The notes below the pieces were generated by a model that made no database searches, was not told the origin of the DNA, and worked only from the letters and a program-made list of their open reading frames with translations. A stretch of 8,754 bases of DNA, from NCBI GenBank assembly GCA_025966175.1, contig JAOPVN010000254.1, positions 1-8,754 of the forward strand, in the 5' to 3' direction. Shown piece by piece: positions 1 to 8,319 of this stretch. The position numbers and the translations under genes are program-made. This DNA is from Modestobacter sp. (lineage in GTDB: Bacteria; Actinomycetota; Actinomycetes; Mycobacteriales; Geodermatophilaceae). The stretch's first letter is position 1. Each line of letters opens with the position of its first letter.

Positions 1-1105
<1,105 letters not shown>

Positions 1106-1193
1106 GACCCCAGCGTAGGCGGCTCAGCTGGGAACTGGTCCCGGCGCGGCCGAACGCGCTGGTCCCGCCCGCTGCTCCGTACGCTCCGCGAGC
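1106..1193. other. Divergent intergenic region between secA and the PPOX gene
   Basis: These 88 bp must carry the start signals for both secA (minus) and the PPOX-GNAT pair (plus). I cannot name a convincing -35/-10 pair on either strand. Visible structure: the 9-mer CTGGTCCCG occurs twice on the plus strand at 1135-1143 and 1159-1167, 24 bp apart. An imperfect 13-bp palindrome GGGAACTGGTCCC (1130-1142) overlaps the first copy. A short inverted repeat, ACGCT / AGCGT with a 5-nt loop, spans 1181-1195 and runs into the GTG start of the PPOX gene. These could be operator or leader structures, but short repeats are common by chance at this GC content. Confidence 0.35.
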
Positions 1194-1628
1194 GTGTTCT
1201 CCCCCACCCGCCCCGAGTTCGGTCCCGGTCTCCTCGCCTTCCTCACCGAGCGGCACCTGGCCACGCTGACCACTGTGCGGGCCGACGGCACCCCGCACGT
1301 CGTCCCGGTCGGCGTCACGTTCGACGCCGCGACCGGGACGGCGCGGGTGATCACCTCCGGCACCTCGGCCAAGGCCCAGCACGTGCGTGCCGGGCGGTCG
1401 CGGGTGGCGATCTGCCAGGTCGACGGGCGCTGCTGGGCGACGCTGGAGGGGACGGCGGTGGTGCGCGAGGACGCCGCGGCGGTCGCCGACGCCGAGGCCC
1501 GCTACGCCCTGCGCTACCGCACACCCCGGGTCAACCCGGCCCGCGTGGTGCTGGAGATCTCGGTGGACCGGGTGCTGGGCAACGCGGAACGCCGGCGGGC
1601 GCCCCAGGAGGAGGAGACCCCGGCGTGA
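1194..1628 (+). CDS. Small PPOX-fold flavin/F420-type oxidoreductase
   Basis: A 144-residue protein of the pyridoxamine 5'-phosphate oxidase split-barrel superfamily. It most resembles the actinobacterial class annotated as PPOX-class F420-dependent oxidoreductases, which use reduced deazaflavin F420 to reduce small substrates in the cytoplasm; the substrate here is unknown. Seen in sequence: the family opening FLTERHLATLTTVRADGTPHVVPVG (split: FLTERHLATL, residues 16-25, then TVRADGTPHVVPVG, 27-40), a RVITSGTSAKAQHVRAG strand-turn region (51-67), CQVDGRCWATLEGTA (74-88), and RYRTPRVNPARVVLEI near 107-122. Length is normal for the family. The GTG start at 1194 has only a weak ribosome binding site and overlaps a small inverted repeat. 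The acidic tail (QEEET, 138-142) is encoded by the AGGAGGAGGAG that also serves as ribosome binding site for the next gene, with which it overlaps by GTGA, so the two form an operon. FMN or heme use cannot be excluded. Confidence 0.85.
   Translation: MFSPTRPEFGPGLLAFLTERHLATLTTVRADGTPHVVPVGVTFDAATGTARVITSGTSAKAQHVRAGRSRVAICQVDGRCWATLEGTAVVREDAAAVADAEARYALRYRTPRVNPARVVLEISVDRVLGNAERRRAPQEEETPA
1606..1616 (+). promoter_or_regulatory. Ribosome binding site for the GNAT gene, inside the PPOX gene
   Basis: AGGAGGAGGAG lies 8 nt before the GTG at 1625. It is the strongest Shine-Dalgarno-like match on the plus strand near this start and fixes the GNAT start at the GTGA overlap. It simultaneously encodes the glutamate-rich end of the PPOX protein. 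Confidence 0.7.
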
Positions 1629-2175
1629 GCGAGCTCGATCTCAGCAGCATCGACCTGACCACCGAGGTCATCCGCACCGACCGGCTGGTGCTCCGGCCGT
1701 TCCGGGACGACGACGTGGCGACGGTGTTCGCCGGCTGCCAGGACCCCGACGTCCAGCGCTGGTCGAAGGACCCCCGTGCCCCCCAGCCCTCGCGAGTTCG
1801 GCCCGGGACCCTGCACGGGGGCCAGGCGGCGCGGCAGCCCTGACCGTCACGATCGAGGTCGACGGGCGGGTCGTGGGCTCCACCGGCCTGCACCGGATCG
1901 GCCAGCACCCGCTGGGCCCGGAGATCGGCTACTGGATGGCCGCGGAGGCCCGCGGGCGGGGCTACGCGGCCGAGACGACACACGCCCTGGCCGAGTGGGC
2001 GATCGGGCTCGGCGCTCCCCGGGTGTACCTGGTGGCCGACGTCGGCAACCGCGGCTCGCAGGCCGTCGCCCGCCGGGCCGGCTTCGCCCAGGAGGGCGTG
2101 CTGCGCTCCTACCTGCGGTACCGGGACGGCAGCCGCGGCGACGCGGCACTGTTCGCGCGGGTTGCCGGGGACTGA
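1625..2175 (+). pseudogene. GNAT N-acetyltransferase (RimJ/RimL type), frame-disrupted
   Basis: The gene starts at GTG 1625 and reads as a RimJ/RimL-like acetyltransferase for 46 codons (SELDLSSIDLT, then EVIRTDRLVLRPFRDDDV, ending DPDVQRW at 1762). This frame then gives unrelated sequence and stops at 1843. The rest of the domain continues in another frame from about 1840 (LTVTIEVDGRVVGSTGLH, EIGYWMAAEARGRGYAAET, NRGSQAVARRAGF) to the stop at 2175, and includes the acetyl-CoA pyrophosphate loop RGRGYA. Only 77 nt separate the two halves, and none of their three frames shows the PYT..DA-type helix expected there. Most of that stretch is a 55-bp hairpin repeat (1769-1823). A single-base sequencing error would not explain this; replacement or insertion by the repeat would. 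Such enzymes acetylate N-termini of proteins or small amines using acetyl-CoA. As it stands the gene should give only a truncated, inactive product. It is co-transcribed with the PPOX gene and convergent with hpf. Confidence 0.85.
1769..1823 (+). repeat. 55-bp hairpin repeat, copy A, inside the GNAT gene
   Basis: The ends are inverted repeats, GACCCCCGTGC (1769-1779) and GCACGGGGGCC (1813-1823). They pair at 10 of 11 positions, with an A-C mismatch at the second position, around a 33-nt interior. The segment aligns without gaps, over exactly the same length, to the reverse complement of 8346-8400, with 43 of 55 positions identical. The stem ends are nearly constant and most differences lie in the interior. 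It coincides with the point where the GNAT reading frame is lost. I see no clear target-site duplication next to it. It resembles REP or MITE-like small non-autonomous repeats in behaviour, but I do not recognise a named family. Confidence 0.75.
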
Positions 2176-2189
2176 CCGCCCGCAGACGG

Positions 2190-2228
2190 CGGCGAGCCGC
2201 CCTCCGCGGTGCGGAGGACGGCTCGCCG
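2190..2228. terminator. Strong bidirectional hairpin between convergent GNAT and hpf genes
   Basis: A 10-bp perfect arm CGGCGAGCCG (2190-2199) pairs with CGGCTCGCCG (2219-2228). After one C/A mismatch the stem continues with 7 perfect pairs, CCTCCGC (2201-2207) with GCGGAGG (2211-2217), around a GGT loop. It begins 15 nt after the GNAT stop and 12 nt after the hpf stop, so it is placed to end transcription from both sides. There is no U-tract on either side, as is common for actinobacterial terminators. Confidence 0.8.
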
Positions 2229-2239
2229 GTGTACCTCGT

Positions 2240-2986
2240 TCAGACGCCCGCAGGCTGTCGTTCCCCCGCGGCTCCGGCCATCACCATCGCCGCGGCCGGG
2301 GCGGCCTCGTCCCCGGGTCCGACCGCGGAACCGAGGCGGAGCAGGCCGTAGTCGAAGGCGTGCCGCCGGTAGACGACCGACGGCTGCCCGGTGTCGGCGC
2401 AGAGGAACAGGAAGAAGTCGTGCCCGACCAGCTCCATCTCGTAGAGCGCCTGGTCGACGTGCATCGGGGTGGCCGGGTGCACCTTCTCCCGGACGACCCG
2501 GCCGGGCAGGTGCTCGTCCAGGTCGGTGACCAGCGGACCTCCGGTGGCGGTCATCTCCCCGTCGAGTGCGGGTTCCGGGGCGCTGCTGACCCCGGCCGGG
2601 ACATTCTCGCTCGCGACCGGCGCGGCGGACTCGTCGACGGGGGCTGCGTCGACCCGCACGCTCGGTGGGGTACGCCGGCCGTGGTGCACACGGCGGCGGT
2701 CGTTGGCCCGCCGCATCCGGCTCTCCAGCTTGCCGGCGGCGAGCTCCAGGGCGGCGTAGAAGTCCGGCGCGCACGCCTCCGCGCGCGCCACCGGGCCCTT
2801 GCCGCGCAGCGTGATCTCCACGCGCTGACAGTTGGCCGCCTGACGGGGGTTCTTCTCGTGCAAGAGCTCGACGTCGATGCGGATGACCTTGCCATCGAAG
2901 CGTTCGAGTTGACCGACCTTGTCTTCCACGTGCTGGCGGAAGTGCTCGGGCACCTCGACGTTCCGACCTCGGACCACGATCTCCAT
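2240..2986 (-). CDS. hpf: Long-form ribosome hibernation promoting factor
   Basis: A 248-residue protein that binds the 30S decoding region and dimerises 70S ribosomes into inactive 100S particles during stress or stationary phase. Residues 1-98 are the S30AE (YfiA-like) domain, opening with MEIVVRGRNVEVPEHFRQHV. An Ala/Pro-rich linker covers about 99-162. Residues 163-218 are the C-terminal dimerisation domain, with the hallmark GHDFFLFLCADTGQPSVVYR (188-207) and FDYGLLRL (211-218). A 30-residue Ala/Gly-rich tail follows. Presence of the second domain marks it as the long form, not the short Hpf or RaiA of enterobacteria. The ATG at 2986 is set by GGGAGG at 2991-2996. The 92-bp gap from comF contains a TAGTGT hexamer (minus strand, 3027-3022) that could be a -10 box, giving hpf its own stress promoter; no good -35 is seen. 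It precedes secA as in mycobacteria. Confidence 0.96.
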   Translation of the reverse strand: MEIVVRGRNVEVPEHFRQHVEDKVGQLERFDGKVIRIDVELLHEKNPRQAANCQRVEITLRGKGPVARAEACAPDFYAALELAAGKLESRMRRANDRRRVHHGRRTPPSVRVDAAPVDESAAPVASENVPAGVSSAPEPALDGEMTATGGPLVTDLDEHLPGRVVREKVHPATPMHVDQALYEMELVGHDFFLFLCADTGQPSVVYRRHAFDYGLLRLGSAVGPGDEAAPAAAMVMAGAAGERQPAGV

Positions 2987-2990
2987 CAGA

Positions 2991-2996
2991 CCTCCC
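2991..2996 (-). promoter_or_regulatory. Ribosome binding site of hpf
   Basis: On the minus strand GGGAGG is followed by TCTG and then the ATG of hpf. It is the clearest Shine-Dalgarno sequence among the minus-strand genes here and fixes the hpf start. Confidence 0.8.
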
Positions 2997-3078
2997 GATT
3001 GAGCAGGCTGTGATCACTCCGACACTAGGCGCTCTCCCGAGGTCCCGATACTGGAACCGAGGAAGTGCCAGCCGGAGC

Positions 3079-3879
3079 TCAGCCACGAACAGTGAACGCC
3101 CCTGGTCCGGTCACCGGAAGAGGCTGTCGGACCCGTCGTGGCGTGGCCGCGACGACCGCAGCGAGCACCGGCGTGTCCGCTCGCGGACACGACACGTCGG
3201 GCGCGGCCCGCAGCGCCCGGGCGGCCTCGGTCAGCGTCGCGCCACTGGTGACGACGTCGTCCACCAGCACCAGCCGGCTGCCCTGCGGCAGTGCGGTCCG
3301 CGGCGGCAGCGCACGGAACCGACCGGCGAGGTTGGCCCGCCGCTCGAGGACGTCCAGCCCCGCGGAGTCGCGGACCCGGCGACCGCTCACCCGGCCCAGC
3401 AGCCGCGCCGTCCGGGCCGGCACCCCCGCTGCCCGCAGCTCCGCACTCGCGACGTCGGCCAGCTCCCGCACGTGGTCCCGACCGCGGTGCCGCACCGCCG
3501 CTGCCGAGCTGGGCACGGGCACCAGCAGCACCGGGCCGGGCCGGCCCCGGGGCTCGGGCAGGCCGTCGAGCACGGCCGCGACAGCCAGCGCCAGCGCGGT
3601 TCCCAGTGGACCAGCCAGCTCCGCCCGCCCGTGCTCCTTGAACGCCAGCACCGCCGGGCGGACCGGGCCGGCGTACGCACCGGCCGCCACGGTGGGCGGG
3701 AAACCCGGGGGGTGCCGCCGTGGCTGGGCCAGCCGCGGGCGGGTCAGCAGGCGCCGGCAGCTCCCGCACAGCACCGCGCCCGGGACGCCGCATCCGCCGC
3801 AGATCCGCGGCAGCACCAGGTCGGCCAGTGCCCGTCCGCCCACCAGCACCGCCGCCGGGAGGGACCGCACGCCGTCCAC
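3079..3879 (-). CDS. comF: ComF family protein (phosphoribosyltransferase-like)
   Basis: A 266-residue protein of the ComF/GntX family, type I phosphoribosyltransferase fold. In naturally competent bacteria ComF helps take up single-stranded DNA in the cytoplasm; in most Actinobacteria the role is not established. Visible parts: an N-terminal zinc ribbon with Cys27, Cys30, Cys38 and Cys41 (CGGCG...LCGSC); the conserved AFKEHGRAELA region (79-89); VPVPSS (120-125) followed by RGRDHV (132-137); the D.AGLD..ERRANLAGRF block (171-188); and the PRPP-binding signature LVLVDDVVTSGATLTEA (203-219). Length is slightly over the usual 220-240. The start is taken as GTG 3879; GTG at codon 4 is also possible and has a somewhat better upstream GGGTGGA. 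It lies 87 bp after lpqB and 92 bp before hpf on the same strand, the usual position in the mtrAB-lpqB-secA region. The zinc ribbon and PRPP motif suggest an active nucleotide-binding protein (inference). Confidence 0.93.
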   Translation of the reverse strand: MDGVRSLPAAVLVGGRALADLVLPRICGGCGVPGAVLCGSCRRLLTRPRLAQPRRHPPGFPPTVAAGAYAGPVRPAVLAFKEHGRAELAGPLGTALALAVAAVLDGLPEPRGRPGPVLLVPVPSSAAAVRHRGRDHVRELADVASAELRAAGVPARTARLLGRVSGRRVRDSAGLDVLERRANLAGRFRALPPRTALPQGSRLVLVDDVVTSGATLTEAARALRAAPDVSCPRADTPVLAAVVAATPRRVRQPLPVTGPGAFTVRG

Positions 3880-3933
3880 CCTGCCGCTGTCGACATCCCC
3901 GGCCTGCTCACCGGGTGGCCCCGGGGACCGGTT

Positions 3934-3961
3934 GGGCGCCTGGGGACGGCGGACGGCGCCC
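3934..3961 (-). terminator. Possible hairpin after lpqB
   Basis: GGGCGCC (3934-3940) and GGCGCCC (3955-3961) are perfect 7-bp arms around a 14-nt loop, starting 6 nt downstream of the lpqB stop codon. It could weaken read-through into comF or act as a processing site. The stem is short, the loop large and there is no U-tract, so this is a weak call. Confidence 0.35.
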
Positions 3962-3966
3962 GGCCC

Positions 3967-5706
3967 TCACATCGGGTAGAAGGGCGCCGTTCCCGGCCGT
4001 GGCTCCGCGCCGCGCACCAGCGTCGTCCAGTTGCCCCCGGCCAGCGTCCACATCGTGCCGTCGGCGCTGATCAGTGGCTGGCGACCGGGCGCCGCGGCGA
4101 TCGCGGTCGGCTGCCCGGGCAGACCGGAGGTGGTGGTGGCCTGCAGCCCCCAGCCGTCGACCCCCACGGTGTACGGCACGGTCCGCTCGGCGCTGGGGTC
4201 ATCGGCCAGCAGCATCAGCAGGCCGGCGTTGCGCCAGCCCACGTCGACCACCTGCCGGAGCGTGGGCGCCACCGACCGCCAGTCCCGGACGCTGACCGTG
4301 TCCTCGTCCCGGACCACCGTGCCGACGTAGAGCTGCCCGCCCTCGGGGCCCTGGACGACGACGGCGGCGCGCACCCCGTCCGGGGACAGCTCGAACGTCG
4401 TCGCCCGGCCCAACCCGGGCAGGGTCGTCGCGCTGACCGTCTGCGGGGACCCACCCGAGGGCAGCCGCACGACCTCGGCGCCGTCCCGCACCGTCCAGAC
4501 CTCGGCGCGGGTCCCGGCGGTGGTCGGGTCGGTGAAGGCGGAGCCGGTCAGCACCGGGGCCAGGTCGCCGCCGTAGAGGCCGGCGAACAGGGTGGCCGGG
4601 GCACCGCCGGGCGCCGTCGTCGACACCCCGGCCATCAGGCCCAGTCCACTGGTCCGCGCGTCGACCGAGACGGCGGCCGAGCTCAGGCCGTAGACCCCCT
4701 GGCCGGCCGGCCCGGGCGCGGCGCTGCCGTCGGTGGCCAGCCGCAGTCCGCCGTCGGCCAGGTAGTGGCCGACCGCGCCGACCGGGGCGCCGTCGGGGTT
4801 CAGGCCGGCCCAGTCCCCCGTGCTCCGCCCGTCCGGCACGTCGGGCACGCCGGGCACCCCCAGCGGCTGTCCGTCGCGCAGCACCTCGACCGAGTTGAGC
4901 TCCAGCTGCGACAGCGACCAGGTCAGCTGCGCGGAGGCGGCCTCCAGCGTCGCGTCGGTGACGTCACTGGGCCAGGTCAGGTCGACCGTCGCCATCGCCC
5001 CGGCGACGCTCACCGTGCTGCGCAGCTCGGCTCCGGCCAGCGGGTTGGCCACCCCGGCGGCGATCGCCGGGGACGCTCCGGCGATCAGTCGTTCGACCAG
5101 TGCGTTGGGCTGCGCCTCGCCGGTCACCAGGTAACGGGGGTCGGGGACGACGCGGGTGCCGGTGGGGTCGAGGAAGTAGGCGTCGACCGCGTCGTAGGTC
5201 CGCGAGAAGTCCGGTTCCAGCAGTAGCAGCCCGTCGGGCGGATCGGTGATGCGCCATTCCCCGGAGTCGTCGGAGAGGGTGAAGCTGCGGTTGAAGATCG
5301 TGCCGGTGCCCACGCTGAAGACGCCGCGCTGATCGAGGGCGCCGACCAGGCTCCCGGTGACGTCCACCGTGCCGGACCTCGTCTGTACCAGTGCGAAGTC
5401 CTGGCTGATCACGGTCACGCCGTCGCTGTCGGACCAGTTCCGGGCGGCGTCCTGGCTGAGGAACTGCCGGGCCACCGGGTGGTTGCGCACGACGCTGGCG
5501 CTGGCGTCGATGAAGCCGCGGACCACCTCCTCCGGCGTCGCCCCCGCCTCCGGGCGCAGCGGCTCGATGCCGACGGCGGAGTCGGTCGGCGCGGCGACCT
5601 GGGTGATCTCGATGGTCGGGGAGTCGCTCGGCACGGTGCTGCAGCCGGCCAGCAGCACGACGACCAGGAGGGGGAGGACGGCGGCCGGCCGACGCAACCG
5701 GGTCAC
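3967..5706 (-). CDS. lpqB: Lipoprotein LpqB, MtrAB-associated
   Basis: A 579-residue exported lipoprotein, known in mycobacteria to interact with the extracellular part of the MtrB kinase and affect MtrA phosphorylation. The start is taken as GTG 5706, whose GTGA overlaps the mtrB stop, rather than the longer frame reaching 5820, because it places a normal lipoprotein signal at the N-terminus: basic TRLRR, hydrophobic core LPLLVVVLLA, and lipobox LAGC with Cys22 as the lipidated residue. The mature part has a helical N-terminal region with ATPEEVVRGFIDASA near 56-70. A GerMN-like domain at about 195-285 follows (NPLAGAELRSTVSVAG, WSLSQLELNSVEVLRDG). The C-terminal half, about 310-579, is an LpqB beta-propeller domain with repeated short strand motifs such as FELSPDGVRAAVV (438-450) and LISADGTMWTLAGGNW (545-560). 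Length matches the family. Coupled translation with mtrB supports a three-component operon. Confidence 0.95.
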   Translation of the reverse strand: MTRLRRPAAVLPLLVVVLLAGCSTVPSDSPTIEITQVAAPTDSAVGIEPLRPEAGATPEEVVRGFIDASASVVRNHPVARQFLSQDAARNWSDSDGVTVISQDFALVQTRSGTVDVTGSLVGALDQRGVFSVGTGTIFNRSFTLSDDSGEWRITDPPDGLLLLEPDFSRTYDAVDAYFLDPTGTRVVPDPRYLVTGEAQPNALVERLIAGASPAIAAGVANPLAGAELRSTVSVAGAMATVDLTWPSDVTDATLEAASAQLTWSLSQLELNSVEVLRDGQPLGVPGVPDVPDGRSTGDWAGLNPDGAPVGAVGHYLADGGLRLATDGSAAPGPAGQGVYGLSSAAVSVDARTSGLGLMAGVSTTAPGGAPATLFAGLYGGDLAPVLTGSAFTDPTTAGTRAEVWTVRDGAEVVRLPSGGSPQTVSATTLPGLGRATTFELSPDGVRAAVVVQGPEGGQLYVGTVVRDEDTVSVRDWRSVAPTLRQVVDVGWRNAGLLMLLADDPSAERTVPYTVGVDGWGLQATTTSGLPGQPTAIAAAPGRQPLISADGTMWTLAGGNWTTLVRGAEPRPGTAPFYPM

Positions 5707-7457
5707 GACCGGCCGCGCAGGAACGGCGGGCGCAGCGGCAGGGGCGAGCTGGTCAGCTCGGTGCCGGCGGTCATCGGCAGGGTCAGCCGGAACTGCGCGC
5801 CCTCCCCCGGCAGCCCCCACACCTGCAGCCAGCCGCCGTGCAGCCGGGCGTCGTCCAGGCTGATCGACAGCCCCAGCCCGCTGCCGCCGACGGTCCGCAC
5901 CCGCGCCGGGTCGGCCCGCCAGAAGCGGTCGAAGACGTGCTGGGCGTCGGCGGAGGTCAGCCCGATGCCGTGGTCCCGCACGGTGATCGCCGCGGCGGAA
6001 CCGGACGCGGCCAGGGTGATCTCCACCGGCTGGCCGGCGCCGTGCTCGATGGCGTTGCCGACCAGGTTGCGCAGCACCCGCTCGACCCGCCGTCCGTCGA
6101 CCTCGGCGATGACCGGCACCGCCGGGACGGCGACCTGCAGCGTGCAGTCGTGCCGGGCGGCCAGCGCGCTCATCCCCTCGGCCACCCGGGCGATCAGTGG
6201 CCCGAGGTCCTGCGCCTCGGCCTCCAGGACGGCGGCACCGGCGTCGTAGCGGCTGATCTCCAGCAGATCCGACAACAGCACCTCGAACCGGTCCAGCTCG
6301 GCCCGCAGCAGCTCCGCGGAACGCGCGACGGCGGGATCGAACTCGCCGCGGGCCTCGTGCAGCACCGCCGCAGCCATCTGCACGGTGGTCAGCGGGGTGC
6401 GCAGCTCGTGGGAGACGTCGGAGGTGAACCGCTGCTGCAGCTGCGAGAGCCCCTCCAGCTGGGTGATCTGTTTCTGCAGGCTGTCGGCCATCGCGTTGAA
6501 ACTGGTGGCCAGCCGGGCGAGGTCGTCCTCACCGCGCACGACCAGCCGCTCCTCGAGGTGCCCGTCGGCCAGCCGCTGGGCGCTGCCGGCGGCGCGGCGC
6601 ACCGGGTCGACCACCAGGCGGGTGACCAGCACGCCGATGCCGGCGACGAACAGCGTCAGCACGGCGCAGGTGATCAGCACCGTGCTGCGGATCCCCTTCA
6701 GGCTGTCCTGCTCCTGGTCCAGCGGGAAGGCGAAGTAGACCTCGACGCGGTCGCCGGTCTGCCCGTCGGTGGGCACCGGCGCACCCACCAGCAGGGTCGG
6801 GACCGGATGGCCGTTCGCGTCGGGCACCGGCGCGTACCGGTAGGCCTGCGCGCCGTCGGCCACCCGGGCCCGCAGGTCGGCGGGCAACGCCGGGAACACG
6901 TCCCGGCGGCTGGCCGCCGGGCGCTCCTCGTTGCCGGAGAGGTAGACCATCACGACGTCGAAGTCACCCGCTGCCCCACCGCGGGAGCGCAGGTTCTCCA
7001 CCGTGCGCGAGAGCGTGGAACGGACGCTCGCCGAGTCACCGGTCGCGATGCCGCTGACCTCGGACTGCGCGTACCGCACCCCGGACAGCGACTGGTCGAC
7101 GGCCGCCTGCCGCTTCGCACCGAGCAACTGGTCACTGATCTGCCGGAACAGCACCAGGCTGACGATCACCACCACGACGGCCGCGACGAGCATGGTGATC
7201 GCGCCGACGCGCAGCTGCAGCGAGGCCCGCCAGGCGTGCACGGCGCGGCGGACGGCGCGCGCACTGAACACGATCGTCCGGCGGCGGGTCCGGCGCAGCC
7301 GACGGCCGACACCGGCCCGCAGCTCCGGCACGGACCGCGGGGGACGGCGCGGCCGGCCCGGACCGGCGCCGGCCGGGGGCGGTGCGGAGGGGCCGACGGC
7401 CTCGCCGGGCGGGGCGACGGCCGGGGGCCCTGTCGGGGGGCCGGTCGTGGTGCTCAC
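5703..7457 (-). CDS. mtrB: Sensor histidine kinase MtrB
   Basis: A 584-residue membrane histidine kinase, partner of MtrA. In Actinobacteria MtrAB controls cell-wall and cell-division genes and responds to envelope state. Order of parts: a cytoplasmic N-terminus of about 80 residues, Pro-rich then Arg-rich (1-80); TM1 at about 83-104; an extracellular sensor region to about 257; TM2 at about 258-283; a HAMP domain at about 284-336; and a HisKA dimerisation helix with FTSDVSHELRTPL, where His350 is the phosphate acceptor. The catalytic domain has N-box NLVGNAIEHG (Asn468), G1 DHGIGL (495-500), F box FDRFWRAD near 509-516, and G2 GGSGLGL (524-530). All catalytic motifs are intact. The GTG start gives MSTTTGPP; an upstream in-line GTG near 7492 stops within 13 codons, so it is not used. 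mtrA lies 70 bp upstream and lpqB overlaps the stop. Confidence 0.96.
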   Translation of the reverse strand: MSTTTGPPTGPPAVAPPGEAVGPSAPPPAGAGPGRPRRPPRSVPELRAGVGRRLRRTRRRTIVFSARAVRRAVHAWRASLQLRVGAITMLVAAVVVVIVSLVLFRQISDQLLGAKRQAAVDQSLSGVRYAQSEVSGIATGDSASVRSTLSRTVENLRSRGGAAGDFDVVMVYLSGNEERPAASRRDVFPALPADLRARVADGAQAYRYAPVPDANGHPVPTLLVGAPVPTDGQTGDRVEVYFAFPLDQEQDSLKGIRSTVLITCAVLTLFVAGIGVLVTRLVVDPVRRAAGSAQRLADGHLEERLVVRGEDDLARLATSFNAMADSLQKQITQLEGLSQLQQRFTSDVSHELRTPLTTVQMAAAVLHEARGEFDPAVARSAELLRAELDRFEVLLSDLLEISRYDAGAAVLEAEAQDLGPLIARVAEGMSALAARHDCTLQVAVPAVPVIAEVDGRRVERVLRNLVGNAIEHGAGQPVEITLAASGSAAAITVRDHGIGLTSADAQHVFDRFWRADPARVRTVGGSGLGLSISLDDARLHGGWLQVWGLPGEGAQFRLTLPMTAGTELTSSPLPLRPPFLRGRS

Positions 7458-7484
7458 GGCCGGGACGGCGCCCCGGTGACCGCC

Positions 7485-7527
7485 CCGCTCACGGGGTACC
7501 TGGGTTCGCTTCCGCGGTCCGCTCCGC

Positions 7528-7535
<8 letters not shown>
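7485..7535. repeat. 12-bp direct repeat pair at the mtrA end and mtrA-mtrB gap
   Basis: CCGCTCACGGGG occurs exactly at 7485-7496 and 7524-7535, with a 39-bp period. The second copy contains the mtrA stop codon. On the minus strand both read CCG TGA GCG in the mtrA frame, exactly 13 codons apart. The copy nearer mtrB also forms an imperfect inverted repeat with the adjacent GGTCACCGGGG-like sequence (plus strand 7472-7496), which could fold in the mtrAB transcript. Confidence 0.7.
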
Positions 7536-8244
<709 letters not shown>

Positions 8245-8270
8245 TCTGCGTGACGTTGGCCAGGAAACGG

Positions 8271-8306
8271 TCCGCCCCGCCCGGGAGATCCCCCGGGCGG
8301 GGCGGA
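8271..8306 (-). terminator. Perfect 15-bp hairpin in the ahcY-mtrA gap
   Basis: The 15-nt arm 8271-8285 (TCCGCCCCGCCCGGG) pairs perfectly with 8292-8306 around a 6-nt loop, AGATCC. On the minus strand it is followed by CCGTTTCC, only a short T-run. It could terminate ahcY transcription or, lying 26 nt before the mtrA start, act as a leader structure controlling mtrA. The sequence alone does not separate these two roles. Confidence 0.65.
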
Positions 8307-8319
8307 ATGCCTACTGGAC

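Noticed and set aside
1197..1228. Partial resemblance of the PPOX N-terminal codons to the interior of repeat copy A (shared GAGTTCGG with C-rich flank, about 22 of 29 positions)
   Set aside because: The pairing ends of the element are absent, the stretch is C/G-rich, and it encodes a plausible PPOX N-terminus. Chance similarity is more likely than a third copy.
3010..3017. GTGATCAC palindrome upstream of hpf as a CRP-like site
   Set aside because: CRP sites need TGTGA-N6-TCACA spacing. Here the two halves abut with no spacer, and 8-bp palindromes occur by chance.
3880..3966. An additional small gene or riboregulator in the lpqB-comF gap
   Set aside because: An ATG at 3896 opens a frame out of phase with comF and without recognisable product. 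Only the weak hairpin at 3934-3961 is supportable.
3010..5226. 738-codon plus-strand open frame across comF and lpqB
   Set aside because: Arg/Gly/Pro/Gln-rich translation without any motif, antisense to two clear genes. It is a GC-driven shadow frame.
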